Part shown: positions 43,808 through 53,513 of the stretch, piece after piece
How the letters are laid out: every line of letters begins with the position of its first letter
Position numbering within the stretch: the stretch's first letter is position 1
Notes under the pieces: generated by a model
Told to the model about the DNA's origin: nothing
Database searches by the model: none
The model's input: the letters and a program-made list of their open reading frames with translations, nothing else
Made by a program: the position numbers and the translations under genes
Assembly (NCBI RefSeq): GCF_900207585.1
Contig: NZ_OAOP01000011.1
Location: 82,062 to 146,061, forward strand
DNA from: Bacillus oleivorans
Lineage (GTDB): Bacteria; Bacillota; Bacilli; Bacillales; JC228
DNA: 64,000 nucleotides
Reading direction: 5' to 3'

Positions 43808-46800
43808 TTATTGGTTGTATTGTTGCAATTTGCTCAATAAACGCAAGATTTCCATTTGCTTTTCAGCATGAGTCATTTCTTCGTTTTCGTCAACCTCTTT
43901 TATTTTTCGCTCTATAGTAGCGATTTCCCTTTGTTTCATTAGATCATCATAAAATTCTTTCCCTTTACCATACTCTCTAAGCTTTTCATAATCCTCCGTC
44001 TGCTTCTCGCTTAGCAACCTTCTGTCGTTATCGTAAAATTCACTTGCTTCATCAAACGCGCTAGGACCAAATAAAAGCCCTTTGGAGGAGTTCCATAAGC
44101 TCGGATTTTCAATAGGGAAACGTAATTTTTCATTTTCTCCAACAAACGGAAGGCTTGAATCCTTTTTGTATTCCCCTTCATTAGTTAAAGCCTCTGCCCC
44201 TTCTAATGTTTTCTTTAACTGATTCCCGCCGAATGGTAAAGCGAATTTGAAAATAGGGTCCGTAATAGCATCTTGTACAAGTAACCCAGTTCCAAACCGC
44301 TGTGGGTTCCGTTCTCCAAATAACTGTTCTCTTGTTGGTAGTCCAGTTACGTTTCCGATTTGTCCGTATTCAGGGTACAGATTAGCCAAGAATTGCCCAG
44401 CCGGTAAGTTGGTTAGTACCTCCCCACCAAGACGGCCTACTCTTTGAAGATTGGTTAGTTCTTCATCCCCTACTGCGTCCAGTGTCGCGTCAATCGGGTC
44501 AAAGGTAACGCCGAATCCTCTAGTTTCTTCCATTCCCTTATTTAGCAGGAAGTTAGCTAAAAATAACGTGGCTATGGCCCCAAAATCTTTGGCCTTTACA
44601 AAATCCCTCATTACATGCCATAAATTAGCTACTTCTAGCGTAAACGGCATCATAAACTGAAAAGCTTTTGATTTTTGTAATAACGGAACTTCGCCAACCC
44701 CACGACCCGCAATTAGATTTCTCGTGTTATCATCCGCGTATTTAATAGGATTTGGAACGCCTTGCTTCAAACCTTTGGTGTATGCCGAATTCCAAATAAA
44801 AGAGGTACCAATGCGATCAGAAGTAGAAATCATCCAACCGGCCAATTTTTCAGGTTGTTCGAACCACTTGGTGTCAAATTTCCGATACATCCCGTCAATG
44901 TAACGTTCTTTAAGGAATGGAGATTTATGAATTGGAGCATTTTTGTCTAAAATGGATGTGATTGCTCTATACGCCCCATTTAAAGAGTGCTGTTTTGCAA
45001 ACGCAATCCCATTTGGAATATTGGCAAGTTGCGCTAAAGCAGAACCAACGTTACCTAATATTACGTTCTTCTTAACCCGATTATTCACCCAATTCAGGAC
45101 GGACATGGCTTTTCTTCCGTCTATTTTCGCTACATCTAAGAGTTGTTGTAGGTTCCTATCAAGGTAAGGGTTTGTTTTCCCTGCAAGGTCGTTAGAATAG
45201 TTGTATAAAAACTCGATGAATTGATTCTGACTTCCATCATCCCCTAGCCCTTCAACTAAATCTTTTCGCAAGTTTTTAAACTCTGGGATAACCCTATCGA
45301 TATTTGTTGCATAAGAAGCGTTTGGGATATATTCTAAGAATCCTCCAACCGCATCATCTTTATATGGGCCTAATCCACGCCTTTGCATAAACCCATGAAA
45401 CTTAGAGGAAGGATTCGTATGTTGTGATAACCCTGCTAATTCTGGGCTGATTTGGGAAGGTGAATCAAAAATATTCCTTAATCCTGTTAATCCACTTAAC
45501 TCCCTAAAGTGACGATAATAATTGTCTAATTTAGGTAATAAACGGTCAGGATCATTAGGATATATTTCTTGTCGTGCTTGGTTTATAGTTCCGTGTAATT
45601 CATCATATGCCTGCCTAAACCATTTATCCGCTTCTACTATGTCCTTCCACTTATTAGGTGCTTGCCGTTTTAATTCCTCGAGTGAAATATTGCCCTCTCC
45701 ATATCGTTGTACTAACGCGGAATCTTTACTTCCTTTCTTGATTCCTAGTTTCTTAACCACTTCCGTTTCCAACTTATTTAGCCACTTTTCTTGCATATCT
45801 GTGTAGTCTTTTTTAGCTTTGTCTAGTTTCTCGATAACTGGTTTACCCATTTGTTCGTAATTCTCGCCAAACGCTTCGCGGAAAATACGGTACACATCAG
45901 CGGTAGCAGCTCTAAAACCGCTTATTTTATTTAAATCTTCTTTCGGGTCGAAACCGTTCGATGTTGTGTTTGGTTCTCTCGTAGCGGCCACTTCTCTATT
46001 AGCTCGAATTGCTTCAAACCCTCTTGGCTGTGTTTGAAATAATGATTGTTCATTAGGGCTAATCGATTCAAATGGATTCAAATTATTTCCACCAGTCGGT
46101 TCTACTTGAATTGTTCTTCTAAATTGCAACGGTGGTTCCTCTGGTTGTGGAACTGCCTCTCTAGTTGGACCAGGTAAACGTAATTGTGGTTCGGGTAAGG
46201 CTAAGACATTAGATGGCACATTTCCGTTTGCATCTGGCCGTAATGTATTCGCCCAGCTTTGCATCGTTTCTTGGTTTGGTAAATATTGATCTACGGAGTT
46301 ACGAAGGGAACCTAATCCCCTTCTAGCTACTTGCCCCAATCCATATACAGCAGGGTCGAACACTCCCCCTCCAAGTGCTCCGAAACCAGTACGAAGGGCA
46401 TACTCTCTTAAATCCCCGGCTTCTGGATTGACAAATTCATTTTCTGCAGATAACCCTAATTCTGTTAATGTTCCGGCTGTTGCACCTTTAATGGCTCTTT
46501 GTCCGTATGGATTTTGGATTCGGTTCAATGCCCCTAAACGATTAAGAGCCACATTCCCGACCTTATATCCTTGGCTAACAGGGGCGGTGTATCCTAAGAT
46601 AGTTCCAGTCCCTTGTAGGATATCCGTTTCTAATCCTCTGTCTTTTAAAGCAGCTTTTGTAATCGGATTTGTGATTTCCCCGTCACGTTCTATTTCATTT
46701 TGAGCAATCGCTTCATTGTTCCCCGGGAATAAGACTTCGGTTGCCCCGGTAGAGATTGGTACTAAATATCGGTCGAGAAACCCTAATAAACCCCCGCGCT

Positions 46801-47245
46801 CTTCTTCCTCGGTTTCTTTCGGCTTCTTGGATAATGCTTTTCTTATTCTTTGCTCTGCTTCGCTATTTTCAACTGAATATCGCCCTGCAAAACGGTCATT
46901 GTCAATGGATTGGTTTCTTTCTGCATCGTATGGAATTGGCTCTTCTTCCATAAAGTAATCATCAGCTTTAACTGTGGAACTATCGCCTTCTACGTTTATG
47001 CCATACTTTGCGTATAGTTCATTATCCTTTTCAGCTTTTTTAGCAGCTTTTTTTCGTTCTTCTTCCTCTAGCTTTTTTTGGTAGGCTCTCTCCCCCAAGT
47101 CACGATAATAAGAACCGCTAGGAGGGTTATAAGGGGTAAATCCCCCGAATAATTTATTTGCATTTGACTGGTATTTGCTCTGTAAACGACTAAAAGGATT
47201 GAGTTGTCCTCCTCCGTCTATTAGTCGTGTTGGTCGCTGTGCCAT
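43808..47245 (-). CDS. large internal-virion/ejection-type phage protein
   Basis: 1145 residues, no recognised catalytic motif. N-terminal 180 charged residues, a helical central part (about 480-780), and a hydrophobic helix near residue 930 (IATLFLANFLLN). Starts MAQRPTRL with AGGAGGGTAAAT. In podoviruses the large gene after the tail genes and before lysis normally encodes a protein ejected into the cell with the DNA; its place behind the frameshift gene fits that, but there is no direct homology claim. Confidence 0.6.
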   Translation of the reverse strand: MAQRPTRLIDGGGQLNPFSRLQSKYQSNANKLFGGFTPYNPPSGSYYRDLGERAYQKKLEEEERKKAAKKAEKDNELYAKYGINVEGDSSTVKADDYFMEEEPIPYDAERNQSIDNDRFAGRYSVENSEAEQRIRKALSKKPKETEEEERGGLLGFLDRYLVPISTGATEVLFPGNNEAIAQNEIERDGEITNPITKAALKDRGLETDILQGTGTILGYTAPVSQGYKVGNVALNRLGALNRIQNPYGQRAIKGATAGTLTELGLSAENEFVNPEAGDLREYALRTGFGALGGGVFDPAVYGLGQVARRGLGSLRNSVDQYLPNQETMQSWANTLRPDANGNVPSNVLALPEPQLRLPGPTREAVPQPEEPPLQFRRTIQVEPTGGNNLNPFESISPNEQSLFQTQPRGFEAIRANREVAATREPNTTSNGFDPKEDLNKISGFRAATADVYRIFREAFGENYEQMGKPVIEKLDKAKKDYTDMQEKWLNKLETEVVKKLGIKKGSKDSALVQRYGEGNISLEELKRQAPNKWKDIVEADKWFRQAYDELHGTINQARQEIYPNDPDRLLPKLDNYYRHFRELSGLTGLRNIFDSPSQISPELAGLSQHTNPSSKFHGFMQRRGLGPYKDDAVGGFLEYIPNASYATNIDRVIPEFKNLRKDLVEGLGDDGSQNQFIEFLYNYSNDLAGKTNPYLDRNLQQLLDVAKIDGRKAMSVLNWVNNRVKKNVILGNVGSALAQLANIPNGIAFAKQHSLNGAYRAITSILDKNAPIHKSPFLKERYIDGMYRKFDTKWFEQPEKLAGWMISTSDRIGTSFIWNSAYTKGLKQGVPNPIKYADDNTRNLIAGRGVGEVPLLQKSKAFQFMMPFTLEVANLWHVMRDFVKAKDFGAIATLFLANFLLNKGMEETRGFGVTFDPIDATLDAVGDEELTNLQRVGRLGGEVLTNLPAGQFLANLYPEYGQIGNVTGLPTREQLFGERNPQRFGTGLLVQDAITDPIFKFALPFGGNQLKKTLEGAEALTNEGEYKKDSSLPFVGENEKLRFPIENPSLWNSSKGLLFGPSAFDEASEFYDNDRRLLSEKQTEDYEKLREYGKGKEFYDDLMKQREIATIERKIKEVDENEEMTHAEKQMEILRLLSKLQQYNQ

Positions 47246-47247
47246 AT

Positions 47248-47871
47248 TTACCCTCCTAACATCTTTAAAGCATCTTGCATTTCACGTTGGAAACGATTCA
47301 CGACGGATTGACGGACTTGTGACGATGAACGAGAAAAATACTTCTGTCCGTTATTAGCTCCCCGTTCTGCGTATACCCTTTGTATGATTTCCGCTTCACT
47401 CATGCCCGAACGGATACCAGCATTCCTGAACACGTTTAAAGCCCCTCCTGAACCGTGTTGTACGGCAGTACTCCATAGAACATTCTGAACAGCAGGGGAA
47501 TATTTGTTAATGTCAATGCCTAGTGAGTTTTTGATACTATTCGCTGCCGGATCATAGTGAGACTGTTTAATAAATCCATGTTGAAGAGCATCGAACTGTT
47601 TAGCGTTTGTTTGAGCTAACTGTTTCCACGCGCTGTTAAATCCTGAACTGCCTGGCGTATGCCCTTTTAATGCGTTATATGTGGATGGGCTTGCATTCTT
47701 CAAGTACGATAGAAAACTATTCATCGTGCCTGTGTTTGTGGCAATTTGATAAGTCCCGTAGGAAGCACCGCCCCAATCACCACTATTGTTGGCGATGGTT
47801 CCAGGACCGGATGAGCCAGACTCGTATTTTTTACTTAATGAGCCTAGCCCTCCACTTCCTACGGTTGTTGA
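47248..47871 (-). CDS. lysozyme-like murein hydrolase domain reached by -1 frameshift
   Basis: This frame is open from 47880 down to its stop at 47248. It contains LGSLSKKYESGSSGPGTIAN followed by GGASYGTYQIATNTGT, the signature of phage and VgrG-linked lysozyme-like hydrolases, then FIKQSHYDPAAN and a C-terminal helical part. The first ATG (47724) lies after these motifs, and no ATG, GTG or TTG exists further upstream in frame. So the complete domain, including probable catalytic Glu in KYES, requires -1 slippage from the preceding gene. The fused product would be about 547 residues. It would cut the wall during genome ejection. Confidence 0.75.
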   Translation of the reverse strand, partial: STTVGSGGLGSLSKKYESGSSGPGTIANNSGDWGGASYGTYQIATNTGTMNSFLSYLKNASPSTYNALKGHTPGSSGFNSAWKQLAQTNAKQFDALQHGFIKQSHYDPAANSIKNSLGIDINKYSPAVQNVLWSTAVQHGSGGALNVFRNAGIRSGMSEAEIIQRVYAERGANNGQKYFSRSSSQVRQSVVNRFQREMQDALKMLGG

Positions 47872-48890
47872 AAACCCGCCTCAAACTCCATGCGGTCACG
47901 GGCTAGCCTATCAGCGCGGTTGCTTTCTTCCATCCTCCATGCCATTTCGTCACCGAACATTTCTCGGTTCCACTCTAATTGCGCTTTTTCGGAGGCAGAC
48001 ATGTTGTTGTAGACGTATTGTCTCCACGCTTGTTCAGTTTGGAATTGTTGCTTTTCCCATTGTAACGCTGCATTCCGCTGTTGGTCGCTAATCGTATCAC
48101 GCTGTTTGCCGTATTCCCATTGTTCTCTCCAACGTGCATCCTCTACTCGGTCTCTTCCCAATTGATAGTCGTATTGTTGTTGCCATTGATTTCTACCTAG
48201 GTCAAATTGAGTTTGCCAACGGTTATCCATGACTTGATCTCTACCACGGGTATAATCCATTTGTTCCGCTTGCATACCTAAGTTAAGTAAGGCTTCGGCT
48301 CGCTGGGCTTCTAATTGATTAATCAATGCTTGGGCTTCGGCAGGGTTATTAATATCCGCTATTCGTCTGTCTAAGTCATTGAGTTGTTGTTGTTCTTGGA
48401 GGTTTAGAGAGTTAAGTGAGTTTTGCCGCTGATTCGCTAATGAGACTTGGCCAGATACGTTTTCGCCACTAGATGTAAGCCCAGCATCCGCCATTGCCTC
48501 ACGTAGCTTTTGCACGCCTTGTAAATTTACAGTATCCGTTTGGTTCCGCAAGCCTTGGTAAGCCGGTTTTACTTCGGCTTTTTGTTGGTTAATCATTCCT
48601 GTAGCTCTATCTCTCTGTGCTTGAAGTTCTGCCAATCGTGCTTGTTTTTGTTGGTCGAACATCGCATTGATTTGTTGCGTAAACTTTTCTAAATACGATG
48701 GTTCGGGGGCTTGGTAATCTTGCCCGGTTAAGTTTTTGTAGTGGGATAGCTGATGGGTAGTGTCTAGCCCATCTTTCATACGGTTCTGAATGACTTGGGT
48801 GGTACGGGCGATTTCGGCATTTTTATCCGTAAACTTGACCGCTTTCCCTTGGTTTTCTTCTATGGTTCCGTATCCATATTTGGTTGCCAT
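47859..48890 (-). CDS. Gln-rich internal-virion protein, frameshift donor
   Basis: 343 residues, very rich in Gln, Arg, Asn and Glu; mostly helical with no hydrophobic core segment. Residues 205-270 hold imperfect repeats of the type RDQVMDNRWQTQFDLGRNQW and YDYQLGRDRVEDARWREQW. The C-terminus reads MEFEAGFQQP. The slippery GGGTTTT lies three codons before its stop. AAGGAGGTTGAATC precedes the ATG. Two forms are expected: this one and a longer one with a hydrolase tail. Confidence 0.8.
   Translation of the reverse strand: MATKYGYGTIEENQGKAVKFTDKNAEIARTTQVIQNRMKDGLDTTHQLSHYKNLTGQDYQAPEPSYLEKFTQQINAMFDQQKQARLAELQAQRDRATGMINQQKAEVKPAYQGLRNQTDTVNLQGVQKLREAMADAGLTSSGENVSGQVSLANQRQNSLNSLNLQEQQQLNDLDRRIADINNPAEAQALINQLEAQRAEALLNLGMQAEQMDYTRGRDQVMDNRWQTQFDLGRNQWQQQYDYQLGRDRVEDARWREQWEYGKQRDTISDQQRNAALQWEKQQFQTEQAWRQYVYNNMSASEKAQLEWNREMFGDEMAWRMEESNRADRLARDRMEFEAGFQQP
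47871..47877 (-). promoter_or_regulatory. -1 frameshift slippery heptamer GGGTTTT
   Basis: In the frame of the 343-residue gene the codons are GGT TTT preceded by G, giving G GGT TTT, a canonical X XXY YYZ heptamer with re-pairing as GGG TTT. The overlap between the two frames is only from the TGA at 47881 to the TAG at 47859, and the heptamer sits inside it. No strong downstream pseudoknot is obvious by eye. Confidence 0.8.
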
Positions 48891-48907
48891 GATTCAACCT
48901 CCTTGCA

Positions 48908-48934
48908 TAAAAAATACACCCGAGAAGGGTGTAG
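48908..48934 (-). terminator. terminator after the 36-residue gene
   Basis: Minus strand ACACCC-TTCTC-GGGTGT then ATTTTTTAT. Lies between the small gene and the Gln-rich gene. Confidence 0.8.
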
Positions 48935-48938
48935 AGAG

Positions 48939-49049
48939 TTAGTGCTTTGTATAGTGTTGTTTACCGCAGATAATACAACGACCTTTGTAGTAATCATACC
49001 TGTGTTTCTTGAAGATTCGGCAGTCAATCCAATATTTTAGATTTTTCAT
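48939..49049 (-). CDS. 36-residue mini-protein with CxxC
   Basis: Reads MKNLKYWIDCRIFKKHRYDY onward and contains RCIICGKQHYTKH, so with the single Cys near 10 it could bind zinc. GGATGGAGGAG precedes the ATG. Basic, maybe DNA- or RNA-binding; no known family. Confidence 0.55.
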   Translation of the reverse strand: MKNLKYWIDCRIFKKHRYDYYKGRCIICGKQHYTKH

Positions 49050-49090
49050 CTCCTCCATCCTCCTTATATTAAAGCGCCTGCCTTATGGCG

Positions 49091-50032
49091 TTATCTATTT
49101 TTGTTTAATATAGTATTAGTTATTCCAGTAAAAGTTGAGTAAGGCAAATTATCCACCAGTTCTTTATTTATCCCTTCTAACGGGTACTTAGTTTGCAATT
49201 GTAGATTTCGTAAACTTCTCGTGTTAATACTTTTAACAACTCCTATTTTTTGGAAATTTTCTATGATGGTAATCAATAAATTTACAAAAATTGGAGGTAT
49301 GGGTAATAATAAAACAGGTTTCCTGATGTTCTTCTTAATTTCGATACAAATAGTTTTTAAAGATAGTTCATCTTTATCCCTTGCTATCAAAATGGAGTTA
49401 TTATATTCCTTAGATTCTATTACTTTTTTAATCATGTAATTTAAATTTTTAACATATATCATACTTTTAGTGGTGTTTCCATTATTGAACAAAGGGAAGA
49501 ATCCTTTCCTTATTTGATTAATAAGTTTCGCGACATTACCTTTGTTATCATTTTCCCCGTATACAACCACAGGTCTAATAATTACATAATCCATATGATG
49601 TTTTTTACAATAATCCATAATTAATAACTCTGCTTCTTTTTTTGATTGTCCATATATATCATTCGGATCATCAGTCTGAACTGCAATACTACTAATATAA
49701 ATAAAGATTTTTGTATTTAATTCAAGAGCAATTTTAAGGGCGTTTTCTGTAGCTTTAACATTATTATCTTTAAATAAGTGTTTAGTATTTTCCGTTTGTT
49801 TAATATGAGCTTGGCCAGCAGCATGAATGAAAATGTCGGCGTTTTTATTTGGTAATTTTGACAACAATTCATTAGATTGGATATCATTTAAATCTGTAGT
49901 TAAATAGGATACAGAGTTATAATATTTCTCAAAATTTCTTCCGATAGCACAAATATTAAATTCTTCCTTTAAATCTAATATTAACTCTGTACCTATAAAA
50001 CCACTAGCGCCAGTTAAAATTACACTTTTCAT
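49091..50032 (-). CDS. NAD-dependent epimerase/dehydratase (phage cargo)
   Basis: 313 residues, extended SDR. TGASGFIG at residues 7-14 binds NAD; IFIYISSIAVQTDD near 110 and the YGQSK (YxxxK) near 126 give the catalytic centre. Relatives act on nucleotide-activated sugars. It lies between the tail spike gene and internal-virion genes and is more AT-rich than these, so it looks like acquired cargo, perhaps modifying the host surface. The start follows weak AAATG and the short region 50033-50143 carries no gene. Confidence 0.8.
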   Translation of the reverse strand: MKSVILTGASGFIGTELILDLKEEFNICAIGRNFEKYYNSVSYLTTDLNDIQSNELLSKLPNKNADIFIHAAGQAHIKQTENTKHLFKDNNVKATENALKIALELNTKIFIYISSIAVQTDDPNDIYGQSKKEAELLIMDYCKKHHMDYVIIRPVVVYGENDNKGNVAKLINQIRKGFFPLFNNGNTTKSMIYVKNLNYMIKKVIESKEYNNSILIARDKDELSLKTICIEIKKNIRKPVLLLPIPPIFVNLLITIIENFQKIGVVKSINTRSLRNLQLQTKYPLEGINKELVDNLPYSTFTGITNTILNKNR

Positions 50033-50143
50033 TTAACCATGCCCCTTGTTTTTATTTATTATGTTAAATTTACAGTATTTAGAATAATTTGTAAATAGGA
50101 TGGTATATTAGTTGTTGTGCAATTTGTACTGGTTATAGATAGA

Positions 50144-51823
50144 TTAAATTTTTGTCCATGCTCCACGCTGATTTAACACGATCCACCTGTCAGCAGATGA
50201 AAACACTTCTATCAGCCCTAACCCAAAAATCTGTAATTGATTCGTTATTAGCCCAGTTTCTGCTCCGAAATTCTGGAATTGGGCACTTGCTATATTCACC
50301 GTTCCCGATGTGCGAGTGTTAATAATTGTGTATCGTAACCCTGTCAAATAAGCCGGAAGTGTAAGATTTATCACTGTTCCAGAATTACATAAAATACGTG
50401 TATTTGTTTGGTTTTTTAACAAAGTCGTATCTGCCGTAAGCACGACACTTTTATCTAGTTGTAAAGGTTCAAGGCTGCCTGGATCTTTGGTTGTGACTCC
50501 GTTACTCGTAATCACAATCTCACTGTTGTTTAAATTTAAAATAGGTGTAGCACTTGTGAGGGAGCAATTAATAACATTTAGTTTGTATGTTTTGTATCCG
50601 TCTGCTCTTACGTCAGCAACCGATGAACCGAACGACCTACAATTTTGTATAGAAACGTTTTGAGCGATTGAACCTGCTGGAATATCAATAAATACATCCT
50701 GAATACTGTAACCATTTGAAATTAGATTATCTAAAATAACGATATTTCCTTTTGAAATTTGAATACCGTTTTTATTCCCTTCGAAGTGAATATCTGAAAG
50801 TTTAACGTTCGTTCCGGCATCAGTCATTTTCACTCCGAAAGAGTCAACATCTTTGTTCTCGGAAATGTTCCCTTTAGAAACAAGAATATTATTTACAACT
50901 TTTGTTTCTAAAGCCACCTTACAGTAATGAATCGTGAAATTCGTCAAAAACGAAGAATTGAAGTTTTCACCTAGAATGATTCCGCGATTTGTGTAGTAAA
51001 CTCCGTTTTCAACAAAGCCGACAATTTTTATCCGGTCTAATTTTGAAAACCATGAACCTGTACCAAGAGAAATACTACCATCCATGTTTATTGCCGTACC
51101 TTTATACGACTGTATACTAATGTCGTACAAAGCAACCCCTGAGCGTTTTACATAGATGGCTGTATTAGTAGCACCATTTGTCCCAAAACCAGTAATATGA
51201 ATGCCTTCAATTTTGCCTCCGCTATACCCACCTACCATTTCAAACAGGTTAAAATCTCCTACCTGAGCGATAGTGGTTCTTTGTGTCCATCCTCCTGCAC
51301 CAATAAGATTAACACCAGTAGGTAGTGTAATGGTTGATGTAACTTTATACACACCTTTAGGAATATAAACATTTAAATTATTTGCGTTTGCGTGTGCTAT
51401 TGCGTCTTTTATCGCCTGTGTATCATCCGTTACTTCATCTCCTTTAGCCCCGAACCGTTTTACATTTACATGTTCACCTTCGACTATATCTAACCTACTA
51501 CCATTAATGGTTTCGCTCCCTATTCCACTAGGTGTCAATCCTTGCCATGTTCCCTGATGATTCCCTGTTCTATCGGTTTTATTCTTCAGTTTATCGAGCA
51601 TAGCTTGGATTGTAGTGGTTGCCCCTATCTCATCCTTCGCCCCTAATTGCCCTGCCCCTGTATTCGCTACTAAATCATCAATCAGTTTGTTTAGGGTAGT
51701 CTTTAATTCGTCAGCAGGCGTTTGGAAATACGTTTTAATCTCCGTTGGTGTATAATCGGGCGATGGTGTATCTGGTAGGTCTGTGACTTTCTTCGTAAAT
51801 TCACCTTGTTTCGTTAGTGCCAT
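50144..51823 (-). CDS. tail spike with pectate-lyase-like beta-helix
   Basis: 559 residues. N-terminal 100 residues attach to the virion; then GSRLDIVEGEHVNVKRFGAK near 115, the usual entry to pectate_lyase_3 domains, followed by repeated beta-helix coils (residues 120-430) and a C-terminal trimerising domain. Such spikes bind and often cleave surface polysaccharide. Preceded by GTAGGTGAGAAC. Adjacent to the epimerase. Confidence 0.85.
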   Translation of the reverse strand: MALTKQGEFTKKVTDLPDTPSPDYTPTEIKTYFQTPADELKTTLNKLIDDLVANTGAGQLGAKDEIGATTTIQAMLDKLKNKTDRTGNHQGTWQGLTPSGIGSETINGSRLDIVEGEHVNVKRFGAKGDEVTDDTQAIKDAIAHANANNLNVYIPKGVYKVTSTITLPTGVNLIGAGGWTQRTTIAQVGDFNLFEMVGGYSGGKIEGIHITGFGTNGATNTAIYVKRSGVALYDISIQSYKGTAINMDGSISLGTGSWFSKLDRIKIVGFVENGVYYTNRGIILGENFNSSFLTNFTIHYCKVALETKVVNNILVSKGNISENKDVDSFGVKMTDAGTNVKLSDIHFEGNKNGIQISKGNIVILDNLISNGYSIQDVFIDIPAGSIAQNVSIQNCRSFGSSVADVRADGYKTYKLNVINCSLTSATPILNLNNSEIVITSNGVTTKDPGSLEPLQLDKSVVLTADTTLLKNQTNTRILCNSGTVINLTLPAYLTGLRYTIINTRTSGTVNIASAQFQNFGAETGLITNQLQIFGLGLIEVFSSADRWIVLNQRGAWTKI

Positions 51824-51831
51824 GTTCTCAC

Positions 51832-53502
51832 CTACTTTATTTCAGATTGGATATTGTATTTGATCGAAGTTCCCATGATTCCCAAGCTTTCATCGACAAC
51901 ATCGTTTTCTAATTTGAATTGGAAATGCGTAATTTTCTTCATTTTGACTTTCTTCTTAATCTCTTGTGGCATATCCGATGTAACAAAAGAGAATCGGGTG
52001 AAGTCGAAGGTAAAGAAATTCACTTGATCCATACGAGAAGTTAAAAGTAACTCTTCGCCTTTTCGGTCTGTTCGGGCATATAGTTTGAAAGACGTGTGTA
52101 CGTTTGGTTTAACGTTTAAGAATATCCCTTGCACCAGTTTTCGATATTCTGGCATGCCAAAATCAAAGAGTTTGGACTGCCAATATGCTCGAATCGCTTC
52201 TCCGTCATCTGTATATGCAGAGATATGTTCTTCATCTTTAAATCTATATAAAAGCCCTTCTTGAGAGCTGCCAAAATATAAAACTCCTTCAAACTCATGG
52301 AAGAAGGAAGCGTGAATATTGTCATAGATATACCATTGGTTTATGTCGTAATCATAGACATAGACATTTCCATTTACGGCAAGCCAATATTTACGGTCAA
52401 AGTCTACGGAAACGGCATCTTTTAAGTTTGGTTCTTCTAGCAGTCTAGGATCTACCTGTGATGAAATATGTTGTATGTTCCTTTCATCCCGCACATTGGA
52501 TTGTGATAGGATATGCACACCTGTCCTTGCTAGACTAACTGGGTTATTTTCGATAATTTGAATACTCCGTGTGGCAATCGTGCCTGTTCGGTCATTCAGT
52601 GGCTTAATCGGGAAACTAGGCTCTCCGTTGACAAGTTCATATTGCATGTTGCCTTTTGAAGATTCTTTTTCAATTACCAAGAAATCATATTGTTTCGAGA
52701 ATCCGGTAATAGGCTCCCTGTCACTTCCTACCCGGTAAAATCCGTTTTCAGGGAAGTAAGTAGGGTCATAGAGTCCACTTCTCCACATTTGATTAGGGAA
52801 GTCAGGGTTTCCGCTTACAAATACCCGTGTATCATTAGTTCCCCCGAATAACACGTTAAACCGGCATTTCTTAATCCGTTCAGGGAATCCTGGCTGTGTT
52901 TTGTAAGCCGTGATAATAACGTTATTTGTGCCTTCTGCTGGGGCGGTTGTGAATGTCACTTTGCCTGCTATTCTATCCACTGTGAAATCTGTTCCTTCTA
53001 CCTTCTCCACACCATCCACCGTACATGTGACTGTGGTTGCATCTAGCCCGCCTAAGGAGAGATAGTAGTCTTTCGCTACTCCATCAGACGAGAAGGAGTC
53101 TTTAAACCCTGCTCCTAATAAATTAAAGTCCTCGTATAAGGTTCCTCCGCCTGCAGGTAGTTTTGAGATTGATAGAGTCGGTATATATGGAGTCACTTGT
53201 GAACACTGAACCCCGTCATAGCAAAAGTAATCTCGCCCATTTAAGAAGTACATCTTCCCACCGAGTACAAAGGCATCCATGAGAGAGTCTTGTAATCCTG
53301 ACCATATTGCTTTAAGCGACTTAGCAGGTTGTACCGTTGCGGTTGCTGTAATAGGACTGGGTTTCATAGTTGCACGTATCTTAGCAGTCATTTGTGCCGT
53401 TGCTTGTATAGGAGATACATCCGCATACATAGACAGTTTTCCATTCGCTGTCATAGTTGCAGTTACGGTTATGGGGTTTGTGGTTCCTGTATAACTAGCC
53501 AT
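51832..53502 (-). CDS. tail nozzle/stabilisation-type protein, C-terminal part
   Basis: 556 residues. Begins with three about 20-residue repeats: NPITVTATMTANGKLSMYAD, VSPIQATAQMTAKIRATMKP, and SPITATATVQPAKSLKAIWS. Then AFVLGGKMYFLNGRDYFCYD and a beta-rich body. The body looks like the continuation of the 108-residue protein upstream, so the ancestral single gene appears to have been divided. AGGAGGGGTATAG before the ATG. Podovirus tail component by context. Confidence 0.65.
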   Translation of the reverse strand: MASYTGTTNPITVTATMTANGKLSMYADVSPIQATAQMTAKIRATMKPSPITATATVQPAKSLKAIWSGLQDSLMDAFVLGGKMYFLNGRDYFCYDGVQCSQVTPYIPTLSISKLPAGGGTLYEDFNLLGAGFKDSFSSDGVAKDYYLSLGGLDATTVTCTVDGVEKVEGTDFTVDRIAGKVTFTTAPAEGTNNVIITAYKTQPGFPERIKKCRFNVLFGGTNDTRVFVSGNPDFPNQMWRSGLYDPTYFPENGFYRVGSDREPITGFSKQYDFLVIEKESSKGNMQYELVNGEPSFPIKPLNDRTGTIATRSIQIIENNPVSLARTGVHILSQSNVRDERNIQHISSQVDPRLLEEPNLKDAVSVDFDRKYWLAVNGNVYVYDYDINQWYIYDNIHASFFHEFEGVLYFGSSQEGLLYRFKDEEHISAYTDDGEAIRAYWQSKLFDFGMPEYRKLVQGIFLNVKPNVHTSFKLYARTDRKGEELLLTSRMDQVNFFTFDFTRFSFVTSDMPQEIKKKVKMKKITHFQFKLENDVVDESLGIMGTSIKYNIQSEIK

Positions 53503-53513
53503 CTATACCCCTC

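Noticed and set aside
47248..47724. Stand-alone 158-residue protein starting at ATG 47724
   Set aside because: The domain signature, including the probable catalytic Glu, begins upstream of this ATG in the same frame, and no good ribosome site precedes it.
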